DNA of 64,000 bases from Stenotrophomonas nematodicola. Its GTDB lineage: Bacteria > Pseudomonadota > Gammaproteobacteria > Xanthomonadales > Xanthomonadaceae. Position numbers and translations under genes: made by a program. Within the stretch, counting starts at the first letter, position 1; the number at the start of each line of letters is the position of its first letter. Location of the stretch: assembly GCF_009467805.1 (NCBI RefSeq), contig NZ_WIAY01000001.1, positions 1,120,982-1,184,981 on the forward strand, in the 5' to 3' direction. Below are positions 46,060-55,639 of the stretch, piece after piece. The notes below the pieces were generated by a model. It was given only the letters and a program-made list of their open reading frames with translations, made no database searches and was not told the DNA's origin.

Positions 46060-47007
46060 ATGCCGATGACCGACACCCGCAAAGCGCTGCTGCAAATCCA
46101 CTTCTGCGTGCTGTTGTGGGGCGTCACCGCCATCCTCGGCAAGCTGATCACCCTGCCCGCCCTGCCGCTGGTGTGGTGGCGCATGCTGCTGGTGGTGGCC
46201 ATGCTCGCGCTGCTCCCGCGTGTCTGGCGCGGCCTGCGCCAGCTCTCGCCGGCCCTGTTTGCCGGCTACTGCGGCGTCGGCGCGCTGGTCGCGCTGCATT
46301 GGTTGACCTTCTACGGCGCGGTGAAACTGGCCAATGCCTCGGTCGCGGCGACCTGCATCGCGCTCGCCCCGGTGTTCACTGCCGTGATCGAGCCCTGGGT
46401 GGCCAGACGTCCCTTCCAGCTGCGCGAACTGGCGTTCGGTATTGCCGTACTGCCCGGCGTGGCGCTGGTGGTCGGCGGCGTGCCCCACGGCATGCGCCTG
46501 GGCGTGCTGATCGGTGCATTGTCGGCCTTGCTGGTGGCGGTGTTCGGGTCCCTCAACAAGCGTCTGGTCAGCCATGCCGATCCGCTGACGGTCACCGCCC
46601 TGGAGCTGGGCGCCGGCACGCTGACGCTGACGCTGCTGGCGCCGCTGCTGCCGTTCCTGCTGCCGGCGCTGGCCAGCCCGTTGTGGGTGGTCCCCAACCT
46701 GCACGACGGTCTGCTGCTGCTGGCCCTGGCCGGCCTGTGCACGCTGCTGCCGTTCGCGCTGGCGCTGGTGGCGCTGCGCCATCTCAGCGCCTATACCGTG
46801 CAGCTGGTGACCAATCTGGAGCCGGTCTACGCGATCCTGCTGGCGATGGTGCTGCTCAGCGAACAGCGCGAACTCACACCGCTGTTCTACGCTGGCGTGG
46901 CGATCATCGTCGGCGCCGTGTTCCTGCATCCGCTGCTGAACCGCCGCAAGCCGGTCCAGCATCCGGAGCTCCTGGGCACGGCCGAAGCCCGCAACATCGC
47001 CGACTGA
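46060..47007 (+). CDS. EamA/DMT-family transporter
   Basis: Second DMT exporter (315 aa from ATG 46060) with ten membrane helices. It begins near KALLQIHFCVLLWGVTAILG, and repeat 2 starts near residue 160 with LGVLIGALSALLVAVFGSLNKR. The substrate is unknown. Three in-frame ATGs lie at 46054, 46060 and 46066; I prefer 46060 because CACAAT (46048-46053) is a -10-like hexamer six bases upstream and no Shine-Dalgarno exists, which fits leaderless initiation. 46066 is also possible. Confidence 0.85.
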   Translation: MPMTDTRKALLQIHFCVLLWGVTAILGKLITLPALPLVWWRMLLVVAMLALLPRVWRGLRQLSPALFAGYCGVGALVALHWLTFYGAVKLANASVAATCIALAPVFTAVIEPWVARRPFQLRELAFGIAVLPGVALVVGGVPHGMRLGVLIGALSALLVAVFGSLNKRLVSHADPLTVTALELGAGTLTLTLLAPLLPFLLPALASPLWVVPNLHDGLLLLALAGLCTLLPFALALVALRHLSAYTVQLVTNLEPVYAILLAMVLLSEQRELTPLFYAGVAIIVGAVFLHPLLNRRKPVQHPELLGTAEARNIAD

Positions 47008-47019
47008 TCGCCGCGGCGA

Positions 47020-48180
47020 TTACCGCGCCGGCCAGTACCAGGCCGGTGCATCCAGCAGCCCCTGGCCCAGCACGCGCGTCTGGCTCATTTCCTTGTGCAG
47101 CCGGATCGCATGGCAGGCGGGCGCTTCCTGCAACGCGGCAATCAGACGGCTCGCGTGCGATACCACCCAGACCTGGCTGCGCACGCTGGCGGCGATGATC
47201 AGGCGTGCCAGCGCGGGGAGCAGATCCGGGTGCAGGCTGGTTTCCGGTTCGTTGAGCACCAGCAGCGGTGGCGGGCGCGGTGTGTACAGCGCGGCGATCA
47301 GCAGCAGGTAGCGCAGCGTGCCGTCGGACAGTTCAGTGGCGGCCAACGGGCGCAGCAGGCCGGGTTGCTGGAACGTCAGCGACAGGCGTCCGTCGTACGC
47401 GTCGATCCGCACCTGTGCGCCCGGGAAGGCATCGTCCACCGCGCCGGTCAGCCCGGCGACATCGCCGACCTCCACGATGGTCTGCCAGGCAGCAGCGAGA
47501 TCATGGCCATCATTGGCCAGCACCGGGGTACGGATCGCCAGGCACGGCAGCCGCGCCGGCGCAGCCATGTCGGTGCGGAAATGGTCATGGAAGCGCCAGC
47601 ACCGGATGTAGTCGCGCAACTGCATCACCTCGGGCATGCGCTGCGGATCGGCCAGTTGGGTGAACAGACTGTCGAACGCCGACAGCGGTTCCTCCAGCAG
47701 GTCCCAGCCACGCCCGGCGCGGCGACGCACCCGCGCGCCACGCCGTTCGACCAGGGCGTTGGCGCTGCGCAGGAACGGGCCAGCCCAGATGCACTCGGTC
47801 TTGATCCGGGGTTCCCGGTCGAACATCGACAGGCCCGGGACCGGCAGACCGAGATCGATCGCATACCCGAACGCCTCGGCCGAAAAACCCAGCTTCAGCG
47901 ACACCGGATGGCGGCGCGCGGTGCCCTGCACCGGCACCTCCCCGGTACGCATGCGCCGGTCGATCTCTTCCGGACCGGCCCACAGCGCCGAGCCAAGCCC
48001 CCCTTCCCGGGCCAGCGCGGCCGCCACCCCGCCCTGCGCGGTTTCGGCCAGCAGGCGCAGCGCACGGTACAGGCTGGACTTGCCGCTGCCGTTGTCGCCG
48101 GTCACCAGCGTCAGGCGCTGCATCGGCACCACCAGCGCATGCAGCGAGCGGTAGTGCGAGATGGCGAGGGTCTGCAGCAT
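47020..48180 (-). CDS. AAA-family ATPase (RecF/OLD-like fold)
   Basis: Soluble ATPase (386 aa). Walker A GDNGSGKSS is at 28-36; Walker B near residue 305 reads LLVLNEPETSLHP, with Asn where Asp is usual, followed by a D-loop-like HPDLL and the switch-like WVVSHASRL. There are no long coiled coils or nuclease motifs, so it belongs with the stand-alone AAA_21-type ATPases rather than with a complete DNA-repair protein. It has no partner gene. Head-to-head with nothing; convergent to the DMT gene 12 bp away. Confidence 0.8.
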   Translation of the reverse strand: MLQTLAISHYRSLHALVVPMQRLTLVTGDNGSGKSSLYRALRLLAETAQGGVAAALAREGGLGSALWAGPEEIDRRMRTGEVPVQGTARRHPVSLKLGFSAEAFGYAIDLGLPVPGLSMFDREPRIKTECIWAGPFLRSANALVERRGARVRRRAGRGWDLLEEPLSAFDSLFTQLADPQRMPEVMQLRDYIRCWRFHDHFRTDMAAPARLPCLAIRTPVLANDGHDLAAAWQTIVEVGDVAGLTGAVDDAFPGAQVRIDAYDGRLSLTFQQPGLLRPLAATELSDGTLRYLLLIAALYTPRPPPLLVLNEPETSLHPDLLPALARLIIAASVRSQVWVVSHASRLIAALQEAPACHAIRLHKEMSQTRVLGQGLLDAPAWYWPAR

Positions 48181-48255
48181 GGCGCGTCCTGACAGGAGGG
48201 AGAGCGCGCAGTGTGGAAGGGCGCGGTCGCAGCGCCTGCGACCGGGCCGATGCCG

Positions 48256-49317
48256 TCAGGGGGCGTTGGCGGTGCGCCACAGCGCCGGCCATTCGGCCGC
48301 ATCGTCGCCGCGGCAGGCCCCCATGTGCTCGTAGGCGAGCAGTGCAAAGGTGGTACCGGTCCAGCCCCAACGCGCGCCGCTGCCGCAATCGCCCATGCCG
48401 CGACCACGGCCGGAATGGGTAAGCACGCCGTCCTCGAACGCCGCCGATGTGACCATGTCCAGTCGCGCGCGCACACCCGGCAGCGTGAACGGCAGGGTCG
48501 GCGTCACACGGGTGGCGCGCGACGGATCGGCTACCGGCACCTGGAACACCAGGCTGGAGCTCTGGTAGGCGCCACGCAGGCACTCGATCAGCACCAGCGC
48601 GCGGGTATCGTCCAACGCGGCCGCTTCATCGAAGGCGTCGTCACCGCCGTGCTGGCTGCAGTCTTCACGCTGTATCAGGGCCGCCTGGCCGCGCCGCACC
48701 TGGGCGATCAGGCGGGCCTGGGTGGCCGCGTCGAGGACGGCCCGGGGCGGCGGCGCCAGCGCCACCCGCGGCAACGGCGCCGCGGCCGGCACCGTGCTGG
48801 CCGCCGCGGCACCTCGTCGCAGCAGCGCGGTGGTGCCGCCGAGGCGACCCTGGGTCTCATCGACCAGCAGCAGCGCGGCGCTCAGCCCGCCCAGCGGTAT
48901 CGCGTCGCGCTCGCCGGCACCGAAGCGCAGCGACTGCCCATTGCGCACCGCATCGACGAACGCCTGTGCGTCGGCCAGGCCGCGCGTCCGGCGCACCACC
49001 CACTCCGCGCCGTCCTGCGTGCGCGCCCAGCCCGGTGCGGTCAGCGCCACGGCCTTGCCGTCGAGCCGCAGCGGCGCATTGCCACCGCGCGTGGGCAGCA
49101 CCACGGTCACGTCAATGGCGCCCTGCGGGCCGGCATCCCGCTGCACGGTGATGCGCCCATCCAACGCTTCGGCAGCGCCGGAGACAACGCAGCGCGCGAC
49201 GTTGTCGCAGGCCACCACCCAGTCCTGGAACTGGCGGTACACCGGCGTGGCGGCATGCGCGGGCAGCGCCGTGGCCAGGGCAACGGCCAGCAGCGAAACC
49301 ACGGAAACAACGTTCAT
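48256..49317 (-). CDS. DUF1176-domain periplasmic protein
   Basis: Secreted protein (353 aa), signal peptide ending near PAHAATP. The DUF1176 pattern includes YRQFQDWVVACDNVARC near the mature N-terminus, a middle domain with Ala/Pro linker (about 165-190), and a second half with Cys pairs (REDCSQH, LIECLRG) ending WGWTGTTFALLAYEHMGACRGDD. I chose ATG 49317 because AAGGA lies five bases upstream; ATG 49323 adds two residues. Function of the family is unknown. Eight bp upstream lies a diguanylate cyclase gene, suggesting a shared transcript. Confidence 0.8.
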   Translation of the reverse strand: MNVVSVVSLLAVALATALPAHAATPVYRQFQDWVVACDNVARCVVSGAAEALDGRITVQRDAGPQGAIDVTVVLPTRGGNAPLRLDGKAVALTAPGWARTQDGAEWVVRRTRGLADAQAFVDAVRNGQSLRFGAGERDAIPLGGLSAALLLVDETQGRLGGTTALLRRGAAAASTVPAAAPLPRVALAPPPRAVLDAATQARLIAQVRRGQAALIQREDCSQHGGDDAFDEAAALDDTRALVLIECLRGAYQSSSLVFQVPVADPSRATRVTPTLPFTLPGVRARLDMVTSAAFEDGVLTHSGRGRGMGDCGSGARWGWTGTTFALLAYEHMGACRGDDAAEWPALWRTANAP

Positions 49318-49325
49318 GAACATCC

Positions 49326-50396
49326 TTATTCGGCAGGCACGACGCGATTGCGGCCTTCGCGCTTGGCACGGTACAGCGCGGCATCGGCACGCGCCAGCGT
49401 CTGTTCCGCCGTGTCGCCCTCTCGATGGGCGGCCACGCCGATGCTGACCGTCAGCGGTATGCCCAGCGGCAGATCGGCCGCCGCCACGCGCAGGAACTCG
49501 CACTGCATTTCGGCCACGCTCAATGGCGTATCGGGCATCACCACCACGAACTCCTCACCGCCGTGGCGCGCGGCCATGCCACCGCCGGCGAAGGTGGCGC
49601 GCAGCAGGCGCCCCAGTTCGGCCAGTACGTGGTCGCCGCTGGCATGGCCGTACAGGTCGTTGACGTTCTTGAAGTGATCGATATCCAGCAGCGCCACCGA
49701 CACCGCGCGCGGTGCTCCGTTGGCATCGTGCAGCGCCGCATCGAGGAACGCGCCCATCGCGCGCCGGTTGGGCAGGCCGGTCAACGCATCGGTGCGGCTC
49801 TGCTCGGCAAGGTCGGCGTTCTGCCGTTCCAGCAGCGCGTTGTACTCGGACAGACGTTGCTCATACCACGCCCGTTCGCTCATGTGCTGCTGGATTTCGT
49901 GTGCATAGCGGCGCAGTTCCATCACCAGCGATACCTGCCGCGACAACGCCGACAGTGCCTGTAGACGTTCGGGCGACAACTGCCCGGGCGCGGCATCGAA
50001 CACGCACAGCGTGCCCAACGGCAGGCCTTCGAAGCTGAGCAGCGGTGCTCCGGCATAGAAGCGGATGTGCGGGTCGTCGACCACTATCGGGTTGTCGAAG
50101 AAGCGCGGGTCTTCGCGGGCGTCCTCCACCACCATCACCTGGTCCGGCTGCAGGATGGCGTGGCCGCAGAAGGAGATCTCGCGGGTGGTCTGCGGCACAT
50201 CCAGCGCCCGCCGCGCCTTGAACCACTGGCGGTCGCGGTCCACCAGCGTGACCGCGCCCATGCGCGTGCCGCAGAGCGCGGTGGCGATGGTGACCAGGTC
50301 ATCGAAGGAACGTTCGGCCGGGGTATCCAGCACTTGATAGCGCAACAGCGCCTGCAGGCGCTGTTCTTCATTGTCCGGTCTGGACGGTTTGATCAT
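49326..50396 (-). CDS. GAF-GGDEF diguanylate cyclase
   Basis: Soluble signalling protein (356 aa). A GAF domain (about 25-160; ITREIS-like segment TTREISFCGHAI and GTLCVFDAAPGQL) senses an unknown small ligand. A coiled-coil linker (about 165-195) leads to a GGDEF domain with active-site GGEEF near 278. The I-site is absent (AGGG in place of RxxD), so product inhibition should be weak. Likely synthesises c-di-GMP (family knowledge). Same strand as DUF1176. Confidence 0.88.
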   Translation of the reverse strand: MIKPSRPDNEEQRLQALLRYQVLDTPAERSFDDLVTIATALCGTRMGAVTLVDRDRQWFKARRALDVPQTTREISFCGHAILQPDQVMVVEDAREDPRFFDNPIVVDDPHIRFYAGAPLLSFEGLPLGTLCVFDAAPGQLSPERLQALSALSRQVSLVMELRRYAHEIQQHMSERAWYEQRLSEYNALLERQNADLAEQSRTDALTGLPNRRAMGAFLDAALHDANGAPRAVSVALLDIDHFKNVNDLYGHASGDHVLAELGRLLRATFAGGGMAARHGGEEFVVVMPDTPLSVAEMQCEFLRVAAADLPLGIPLTVSIGVAAHREGDTAEQTLARADAALYRAKREGRNRVVPAE

Positions 50397-50462
50397 GTGT
50401 CGGCTCCCGGCGAGTCGGTCGCAGTCTAGCCAATCAACGCCGGTGCCGGCGTCAGCGGACCC

Positions 50463-51185
50463 TCACCAATCCAACTGCTTGGGCAACAGCCCGCGCAGTT
50501 CGGCGTCGGTGAGGTTGCGCCACTGGCCCGGCTTGAGCGCGCCGATCTTGACGTTGTCGATGCGCACACGGCGCAGCTGGGTGACGCGGTAGCCGAACGC
50601 GGCGGCCATCAGGCGGATCTGCCGGTTCAGGCCCTGCTGCAGCACGATGCGGAAGCCGAACTTGGCGATGCGGCTGGCACGGCACGGCAGCGTGGTCTGG
50701 TCGTGGATGCGCACGCCGCGCGCCATGCCACGCAGGAACTCGTCGGTGACCGGTTTGTTGACCGCCACCAGATACTCCTTCTGGTGGTTGTTCTCGGCGC
50801 GCAGGATCTGGTTGACGATGTCGCCGTTGCTGGTCATCAGGATCAGGCCTTCGGAATCCTTGTCCAGGCGGCCGATCGGGAAGATGCGCTGTTCGTGGCC
50901 GACGAAGTCCACGATGTTGCCCTTGACCGCGCTTTCGGTGGTGCAGGTGATGCCCACCGGCTTGTTCAGGACGATATAGACGTGGCGACGGCCGCCGGGC
51001 TTCTTCGCCTCGCGGGTGCGAAGCGGCTGGCCGTCGACCAGCACCTGGTCGCCCTCCCCGACCACCGCGCCGGTGCCGGCGGGGATGCCGTTGACGGTGA
51101 CGCGGCGCTCGCCGAGCAGGCGGTCGGCTTCGCGCCGGGAACAGAAGCCGGTGTCGGCGATGTACTTGTTGAGTCGGATGGTCAT
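50463..51185 (-). CDS. rluF: 23S rRNA pseudouridine synthase RluF-type
   Basis: RsuA-family pseudouridine synthase (240 aa) most like RluF, which modifies U2604 in 23S rRNA (and tRNA-Tyr in E. coli). An S4 RNA-binding domain is at about 3-55 (RLNKYIADTGFCSRREADRLL), and the catalytic domain contains GRLDKDSEGL with Asp108, NHQKEYLVAV and LNRQIRLM. Start at ATG 51185; an in-frame start at 51233 is less plausible. Sits between two diguanylate cyclase genes. Confidence 0.92.
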   Translation of the reverse strand: MTIRLNKYIADTGFCSRREADRLLGERRVTVNGIPAGTGAVVGEGDQVLVDGQPLRTREAKKPGGRRHVYIVLNKPVGITCTTESAVKGNIVDFVGHEQRIFPIGRLDKDSEGLILMTSNGDIVNQILRAENNHQKEYLVAVNKPVTDEFLRGMARGVRIHDQTTLPCRASRIAKFGFRIVLQQGLNRQIRLMAAAFGYRVTQLRRVRIDNVKIGALKPGQWRNLTDAELRGLLPKQLDW

Positions 51186-51239
51186 CCGCCCATTATCCGG
51201 CAAAGCCGGTCCCGGCTGCGGGTTTGCCTGCAATCGGGC

Positions 51240-52961
51240 TCACGCCGCCTGCGGATCGGGTTGTCCGGCCAGCGCCTCGGCGTCGAACACCTGGTTGCGC
51301 CCGGCGCGCTTTGCGCAGTACATGGCGTGGTCGGCACGGCGCAGCAGGCCGGCCAGGTCGTCGCTGTCGGCACGCAGCACCGCCAGACCGATGCTGGCCG
51401 ACACGTTCAGGCCGGGGATGCCGAGCCCCGGGGTGACCGCGGCCACCTTCAGCCGAAGGTCTTCGAGCCGCGCCGCGGCGGCGGCACGGCCGGCACCCGG
51501 CAGCAGGACCAGGAACTCCTCGCCCCCCATCCGGATCACGTCGGCGTGGTTGCGCACCGAGGTCCGCAGCGCGCGCGCCACGGCCACCAGCACCTGGTCG
51601 CCCACTTCATGCCCGTGCTGGTCGTTGATGTCTTTGAACAGGTCGATGTCCAGGAAGCCGATCGCCAGCGCCTGGGGCTGCACGCGCGCCTGCTCCAGGT
51701 ACTGTGACAGCAGGCGCAGCCCGGCCCGGCGGTTGGGCAGGCCGGTTAGCATGTCGGTGTCGGCCAGCTGGCGCATCTCGTCGCGCTGCTGCCGCAGCCG
51801 GCCCAGGCGCAGGTTGAGCGCGAAGGCCGCCATCATCAGGAACCAGGTCGTGGCCACCTGCAGCGCTTCGATCCGGTAGGCGATGAGCCAGCGCGCACCG
51901 ACCGCTTCGGCCACGATCAGGATCCACCACGGCAGCAGCGCGCCCAGGCCGGCCAGCGCCTGCGCATCGCCGCGCCACAGTGCCCAGACGCCCACGCCCA
52001 GGCACAGCACGCAGCCAAGCAGGTACAGCGTCTCCAGCGCGGCTGCCAGCGTTCCCAGCGCGGGCATGCCCAGCCAGGGCACGCTGCAGCCCACTGCGAC
52101 CAGTCCCCACAGCACCGCGTGCTGCCAGGCGCGCGACCGCGGCCAGCGCCGGTCGCCGCCATTGAGGCGCCACAGAATCGGCAGCAGCAGCGCTTCGGAG
52201 AAGGCGGTCAACCCCACCAGCCACCAGGAGGCGCGGTCATGCACCGGCAGCCACGGCTCGGGGTAGCCGCTCAGCCCGCCGAGCACGGCCTGCCACAGCA
52301 CGAACACCAGGCAGACCACGACGTAAAGGAGGAACAGGCGATCGCGCGTGGTGGCAAACCCCATCAGCGCCGACAGTGCCAGGGCGATCGCCACGGCAAT
52401 GCACGCCGCACGCACCAGCAGGCGCGCGGTGTCGTTCTGCTGCACCGGGCTGGGCGCACCCAGCTGCAGGGTCGGCACCCAGCGCGCCTTCAGCGGCCGG
52501 GCCCAGGACACCACGATCGGCTCGCGGTCGCCGGCCTTGGGCACCACCACCATGCCGACGCCGGCACGGAAGCGCGAATCGCGGGTGCGGGCGTCATGCA
52601 TGCTGCCGCAGACCTGGCGTTGGCCGTGGCTGATGCGCACCTCGCCCGACAGCACACCGAAGACGTCCACCGCCTGCGGCTCACCGGACCAGCCCTGCGC
52701 GGGTGCGGCAATCGACAGCACGTCCTGGTGGCGCGCCAGCACCCCCGGTGCACACGCCCGCTGAGGGGTCGGCTCGGACGTGGCCTGGCCCAGCAGCAGA
52801 TAGTCCACGCCGGCCCGCGGCGCATCGGCCCGGGTGGGCCAGGCGCACAGCATCAGCACCACCAGCAGCAACGCCGCTACCGCCTGTTCCCCGCACCAGC
52901 CGTGCCTGCCTGTCACAACAACGTCCTGCCCGTGCTTCACGCCAACGCACACACCGTGCAT
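51240..52961 (-). CDS. membrane-bound diguanylate cyclase (7TM-GGDEF)
   Basis: Inner-membrane protein (573 aa): a signal/first helix (AALLLVVLMLCAWP), an extracytoplasmic sensory domain (about 45-180), seven membrane helices (about 185-385) of the 7TMR-DISM type, then a cytosolic GGDEF domain with GGEEF near 478. The I-site position reads RNHA, so it lacks the canonical Asp. Expected to raise c-di-GMP in response to an external cue. The next gene downstream is rluF, 54 bp away. Confidence 0.87.
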   Translation of the reverse strand: MHGVCVGVKHGQDVVVTGRHGWCGEQAVAALLLVVLMLCAWPTRADAPRAGVDYLLLGQATSEPTPQRACAPGVLARHQDVLSIAAPAQGWSGEPQAVDVFGVLSGEVRISHGQRQVCGSMHDARTRDSRFRAGVGMVVVPKAGDREPIVVSWARPLKARWVPTLQLGAPSPVQQNDTARLLVRAACIAVAIALALSALMGFATTRDRLFLLYVVVCLVFVLWQAVLGGLSGYPEPWLPVHDRASWWLVGLTAFSEALLLPILWRLNGGDRRWPRSRAWQHAVLWGLVAVGCSVPWLGMPALGTLAAALETLYLLGCVLCLGVGVWALWRGDAQALAGLGALLPWWILIVAEAVGARWLIAYRIEALQVATTWFLMMAAFALNLRLGRLRQQRDEMRQLADTDMLTGLPNRRAGLRLLSQYLEQARVQPQALAIGFLDIDLFKDINDQHGHEVGDQVLVAVARALRTSVRNHADVIRMGGEEFLVLLPGAGRAAAAARLEDLRLKVAAVTPGLGIPGLNVSASIGLAVLRADSDDLAGLLRRADHAMYCAKRAGRNQVFDAEALAGQPDPQAA

Positions 52962-53044
52962 CGCCCCTGGCGCGGATTATCGCAAGAACCGCCGCCACGG
53001 CGGTGATGACCCGGTCCGCACACCCGGGCACGCCGCAGCGGGCG

Positions 53045-55474
53045 TCACGCCGGGCCGTGCGCGCCGTCGGACGCCGCCCCCGGGTGGATTGCCCACAGCC
53101 CCTGCTGGGTCATCCGCTCCAGTGGAATCGGCCGTTCGATCGCGTAGCCCTGCAGGCCCTGCACGCCCAGGTCGGCCAGTTGACGGGCCACATCGGCCGA
53201 TTCCACCCATTCGGCCACCACCGTCATGTGCAGCTCGCGCCCCACTTCGGTGATGGCGCGCACGGCCGCGCGGTTGATCGGTTCGGACTCCATGTCACGC
53301 ACGAACATGCCGTCGATCTTGAGCATGTCCGCCGGCAACTGCCGCAGGTAGCCGAACGAGGACAGCCCGGAACCGAAATCGTCCAGCGCCATCCGGCAGC
53401 CGCGCGCCTTGACCGCGTCGATGAAGCTCCGCGCCTGCGCCAGGTTGCTGACCGCGGCGGTCTCGGTGATCTCGAAGCACAGCTTGGTGGCCAGGCCGCG
53501 ATTGCGCTCCAGCAGATCGGTCACGAACGCCAGAAAACTCGGCTCGGCGATGGATTGCGCGGACACGTTGACGTTGCACAGGCCAAGCAGCTTCACATGT
53601 GCCGGGCAGACCTGCAGGTGGCGGAACAGCAGCCCCAGCACGTGCCGGTCCAGCGCCATCGCCATGCCGTAGCGCTCGACCGCACTCATGAATTCGCCCG
53701 GGCCCTGCAGGGCGCCTTCGGGGCTGCGCATGCGCACCAGCACCTCGTAATGCAGGAAGCCCGGATCGCCAACCCGCTCGATGCGCTGGGCGTACAGCAG
53801 CATCCGGTTCTCGGCAATCGCGCTGGCCACGCTGGACAACCGCTCGGCTTCCAGCCGGCGCTCGTCCAGCGCCATGCGGCTTTCATTGAAGCAGTGCACG
53901 CGGTTGCGCCCGGCTTCTTTGGCCGCGTAGCAGGCGCTGTCGGCCGCGCTCATGAGCCAGTTGACGTCCTGCGCTTCGGCGGTGATCTCGACCACGCCGA
54001 TGCTGCAGCTCACCTTCGGCGCCCCCTCGCCGTGCTGGAAACTGACCTGTCCCAGGGTGCGGATCACCCGCTGCAGCACGCGCTTGGCTTCTTCCTGGCT
54101 GGCATTGGCCAGAAACACCGCGAACTCGTCGCCGCCCAGCCGCCCGACCCAGTCGCCTTCGCGGACCGCGCCCACCAGGTAGTCGGCGAACGTGCGCAGC
54201 AGCTGGTCGCCGGCGGCATGGCCGAGGCCATCGTTGACCAGCTTGAAGTAATCCAGGTCCAGGTAGCACAGCGCGTGCATGCCGCCGCGATCGCGGACGT
54301 CGAGCAGCGCCAGTTCGATCAGGCGCTCGATCTCGCGCCGGTTCACCAGACCGGTCAACGGGTCGTGGCTGGCGTGGTGCTCCACCTCGCGCGCCAGCGC
54401 ATGGTTCTGCGACACGTCTTCGACAATCGCGAAGGCGGCCGGCTCCCGCCCGCGGGTATGCACCACCGTGCCGCTCCAGCGCCCCCACAGCAGGCCACCA
54501 TCGGCGCGCCGGAAGCGCAGTTCGGCCGGCCGCAGCTGGCGCATCCAGTCAATCGCGCCGGTGCCGTCAACCACCAGTTCGCCCTCCACCAGCAGCTCCT
54601 GCAGCGACAGGTGCAGCAGGGCATCGCGGCGGTACTCGAGGATGTCGGCCATTGCCTGGTTGGCTTCGACCACGCGCCCGCCCATGTCCAGCTTGAGCAT
54701 GCCGACGGTGGCCTGGTAGAACGCGGCGCGGAAGCGGCTTTCCTGCTCGATCAGATCGTTGCGCACCCGGCGCGCCAGCATCACCGCGACCACGGTGATC
54801 ATCAGCACCGACAGCCCGCCCACCACCAGGGTCGTCATGCGAACGATGCCCGACGTACGCAGCAGCGACGCCGAGAAAGCCTGGGCCTTGGTGCGCAGAC
54901 TGACATCGAGCCCCTGCAGCCGCGCCTGCAGGGCGTCGTGCAGCGCCGGCGTCATGCCCCCACTGCCGTGCAGCGCCTGCGCCTGGTCGGCCAGCGCCTG
55001 CAGGTGCAACAGGTCGGCATCGGTCGTGCGCCACAGGCGGACCGCATCGCGGAAGTAGCCCAGGCGCCCGAGATAGCGGAACGAGACAATCAGCCGATTG
55101 ACGTCACCGGGCGCATTGTCGCCGGCCAGGAAGCCCCGGCGCGCCCGCGCCAGGTCGGCGTCCGGCGCTTCCAGCGCGTGCCGCGCCTGCAGGTCGCCCA
55201 GAGGCACCGCCAGCGCCGCGCGCGCGTCGGCCAGATCGTCCGGATCGGCGGTGGCCAGGTAACGCGACAGTGCCAGGGTGGCGTGCTGCTGCGCCCGCGA
55301 CCAGTGGCTCTGGCCGACGATCCACGCCGTCGAAGCGGCCTGCAGCTCCTGGATCAGGGCCGAAATGCCGACCAGGCCGATCGCCATGCCGGTCAGCAAC
55401 GCGAAACGCAGGATGAGGCCCCGCGTTGGATACGGTACTTCCCTGACGCCCCCGCCCCTGCCACTTCCAAGCAT
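53045..55474 (-). CDS. membrane-bound PAS-GGDEF-EAL dual c-di-GMP protein
   Basis: Large sensor (809 aa). Two membrane helices (about 20-42 and 215-237) enclose a periplasmic loop. A PAS-like region (about 250-365) is followed by a GGDEF domain with GGDEF near 447 and I-site REGD, then an EAL domain with EVLVR near 576 in place of EAL, and the remaining catalytic residues NVSAQ, ITET, DDFGSG, LKIDG, AEWVE and QGYAIERP. Both activities look possible. Start ATG 55474 is chosen since it gives the first helix 20 residues later; the further upstream start at 55597 crosses a terminator. Confidence 0.87.
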   Translation of the reverse strand: MLGSGRGGGVREVPYPTRGLILRFALLTGMAIGLVGISALIQELQAASTAWIVGQSHWSRAQQHATLALSRYLATADPDDLADARAALAVPLGDLQARHALEAPDADLARARRGFLAGDNAPGDVNRLIVSFRYLGRLGYFRDAVRLWRTTDADLLHLQALADQAQALHGSGGMTPALHDALQARLQGLDVSLRTKAQAFSASLLRTSGIVRMTTLVVGGLSVLMITVVAVMLARRVRNDLIEQESRFRAAFYQATVGMLKLDMGGRVVEANQAMADILEYRRDALLHLSLQELLVEGELVVDGTGAIDWMRQLRPAELRFRRADGGLLWGRWSGTVVHTRGREPAAFAIVEDVSQNHALAREVEHHASHDPLTGLVNRREIERLIELALLDVRDRGGMHALCYLDLDYFKLVNDGLGHAAGDQLLRTFADYLVGAVREGDWVGRLGGDEFAVFLANASQEEAKRVLQRVIRTLGQVSFQHGEGAPKVSCSIGVVEITAEAQDVNWLMSAADSACYAAKEAGRNRVHCFNESRMALDERRLEAERLSSVASAIAENRMLLYAQRIERVGDPGFLHYEVLVRMRSPEGALQGPGEFMSAVERYGMAMALDRHVLGLLFRHLQVCPAHVKLLGLCNVNVSAQSIAEPSFLAFVTDLLERNRGLATKLCFEITETAAVSNLAQARSFIDAVKARGCRMALDDFGSGLSSFGYLRQLPADMLKIDGMFVRDMESEPINRAAVRAITEVGRELHMTVVAEWVESADVARQLADLGVQGLQGYAIERPIPLERMTQQGLWAIHPGAASDGAHGPA

Positions 55475-55594
55475 CGTCGATTCCCCTGGACGCTTTCGTT
55501 GTGTGGGGACCGATTCCGTTGCGCGGCCCATTGCCGAGGCTAGGACCAAGCATGTTGAGACGGCGCGAAACCCGGCGTGACTCCCCGGAAACGA

Positions 55595-55620
55595 CAACGC
55601 CAGCCCGGAGGCTGGCGTTG
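55595..55620 (-). terminator. terminator between deaD and the PAS-GGDEF-EAL gene
   Basis: Perfect 11-bp stem CAACGCCAGCC / GGCTGGCGTTG with a 4-nt loop, 20 bp after the helicase stop on the minus strand, followed by TCGTTTCC. Confidence 0.75.
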
Positions 55621-55639
55621 CAGGGACCGCCCGGGGCGA

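Noticed and set aside
44482..46962. 826-codon open frame on the minus strand across three genes
   Set aside because: It covers DUF72, Pr6Pr and DMT genes, each with clear motifs on its own frame.
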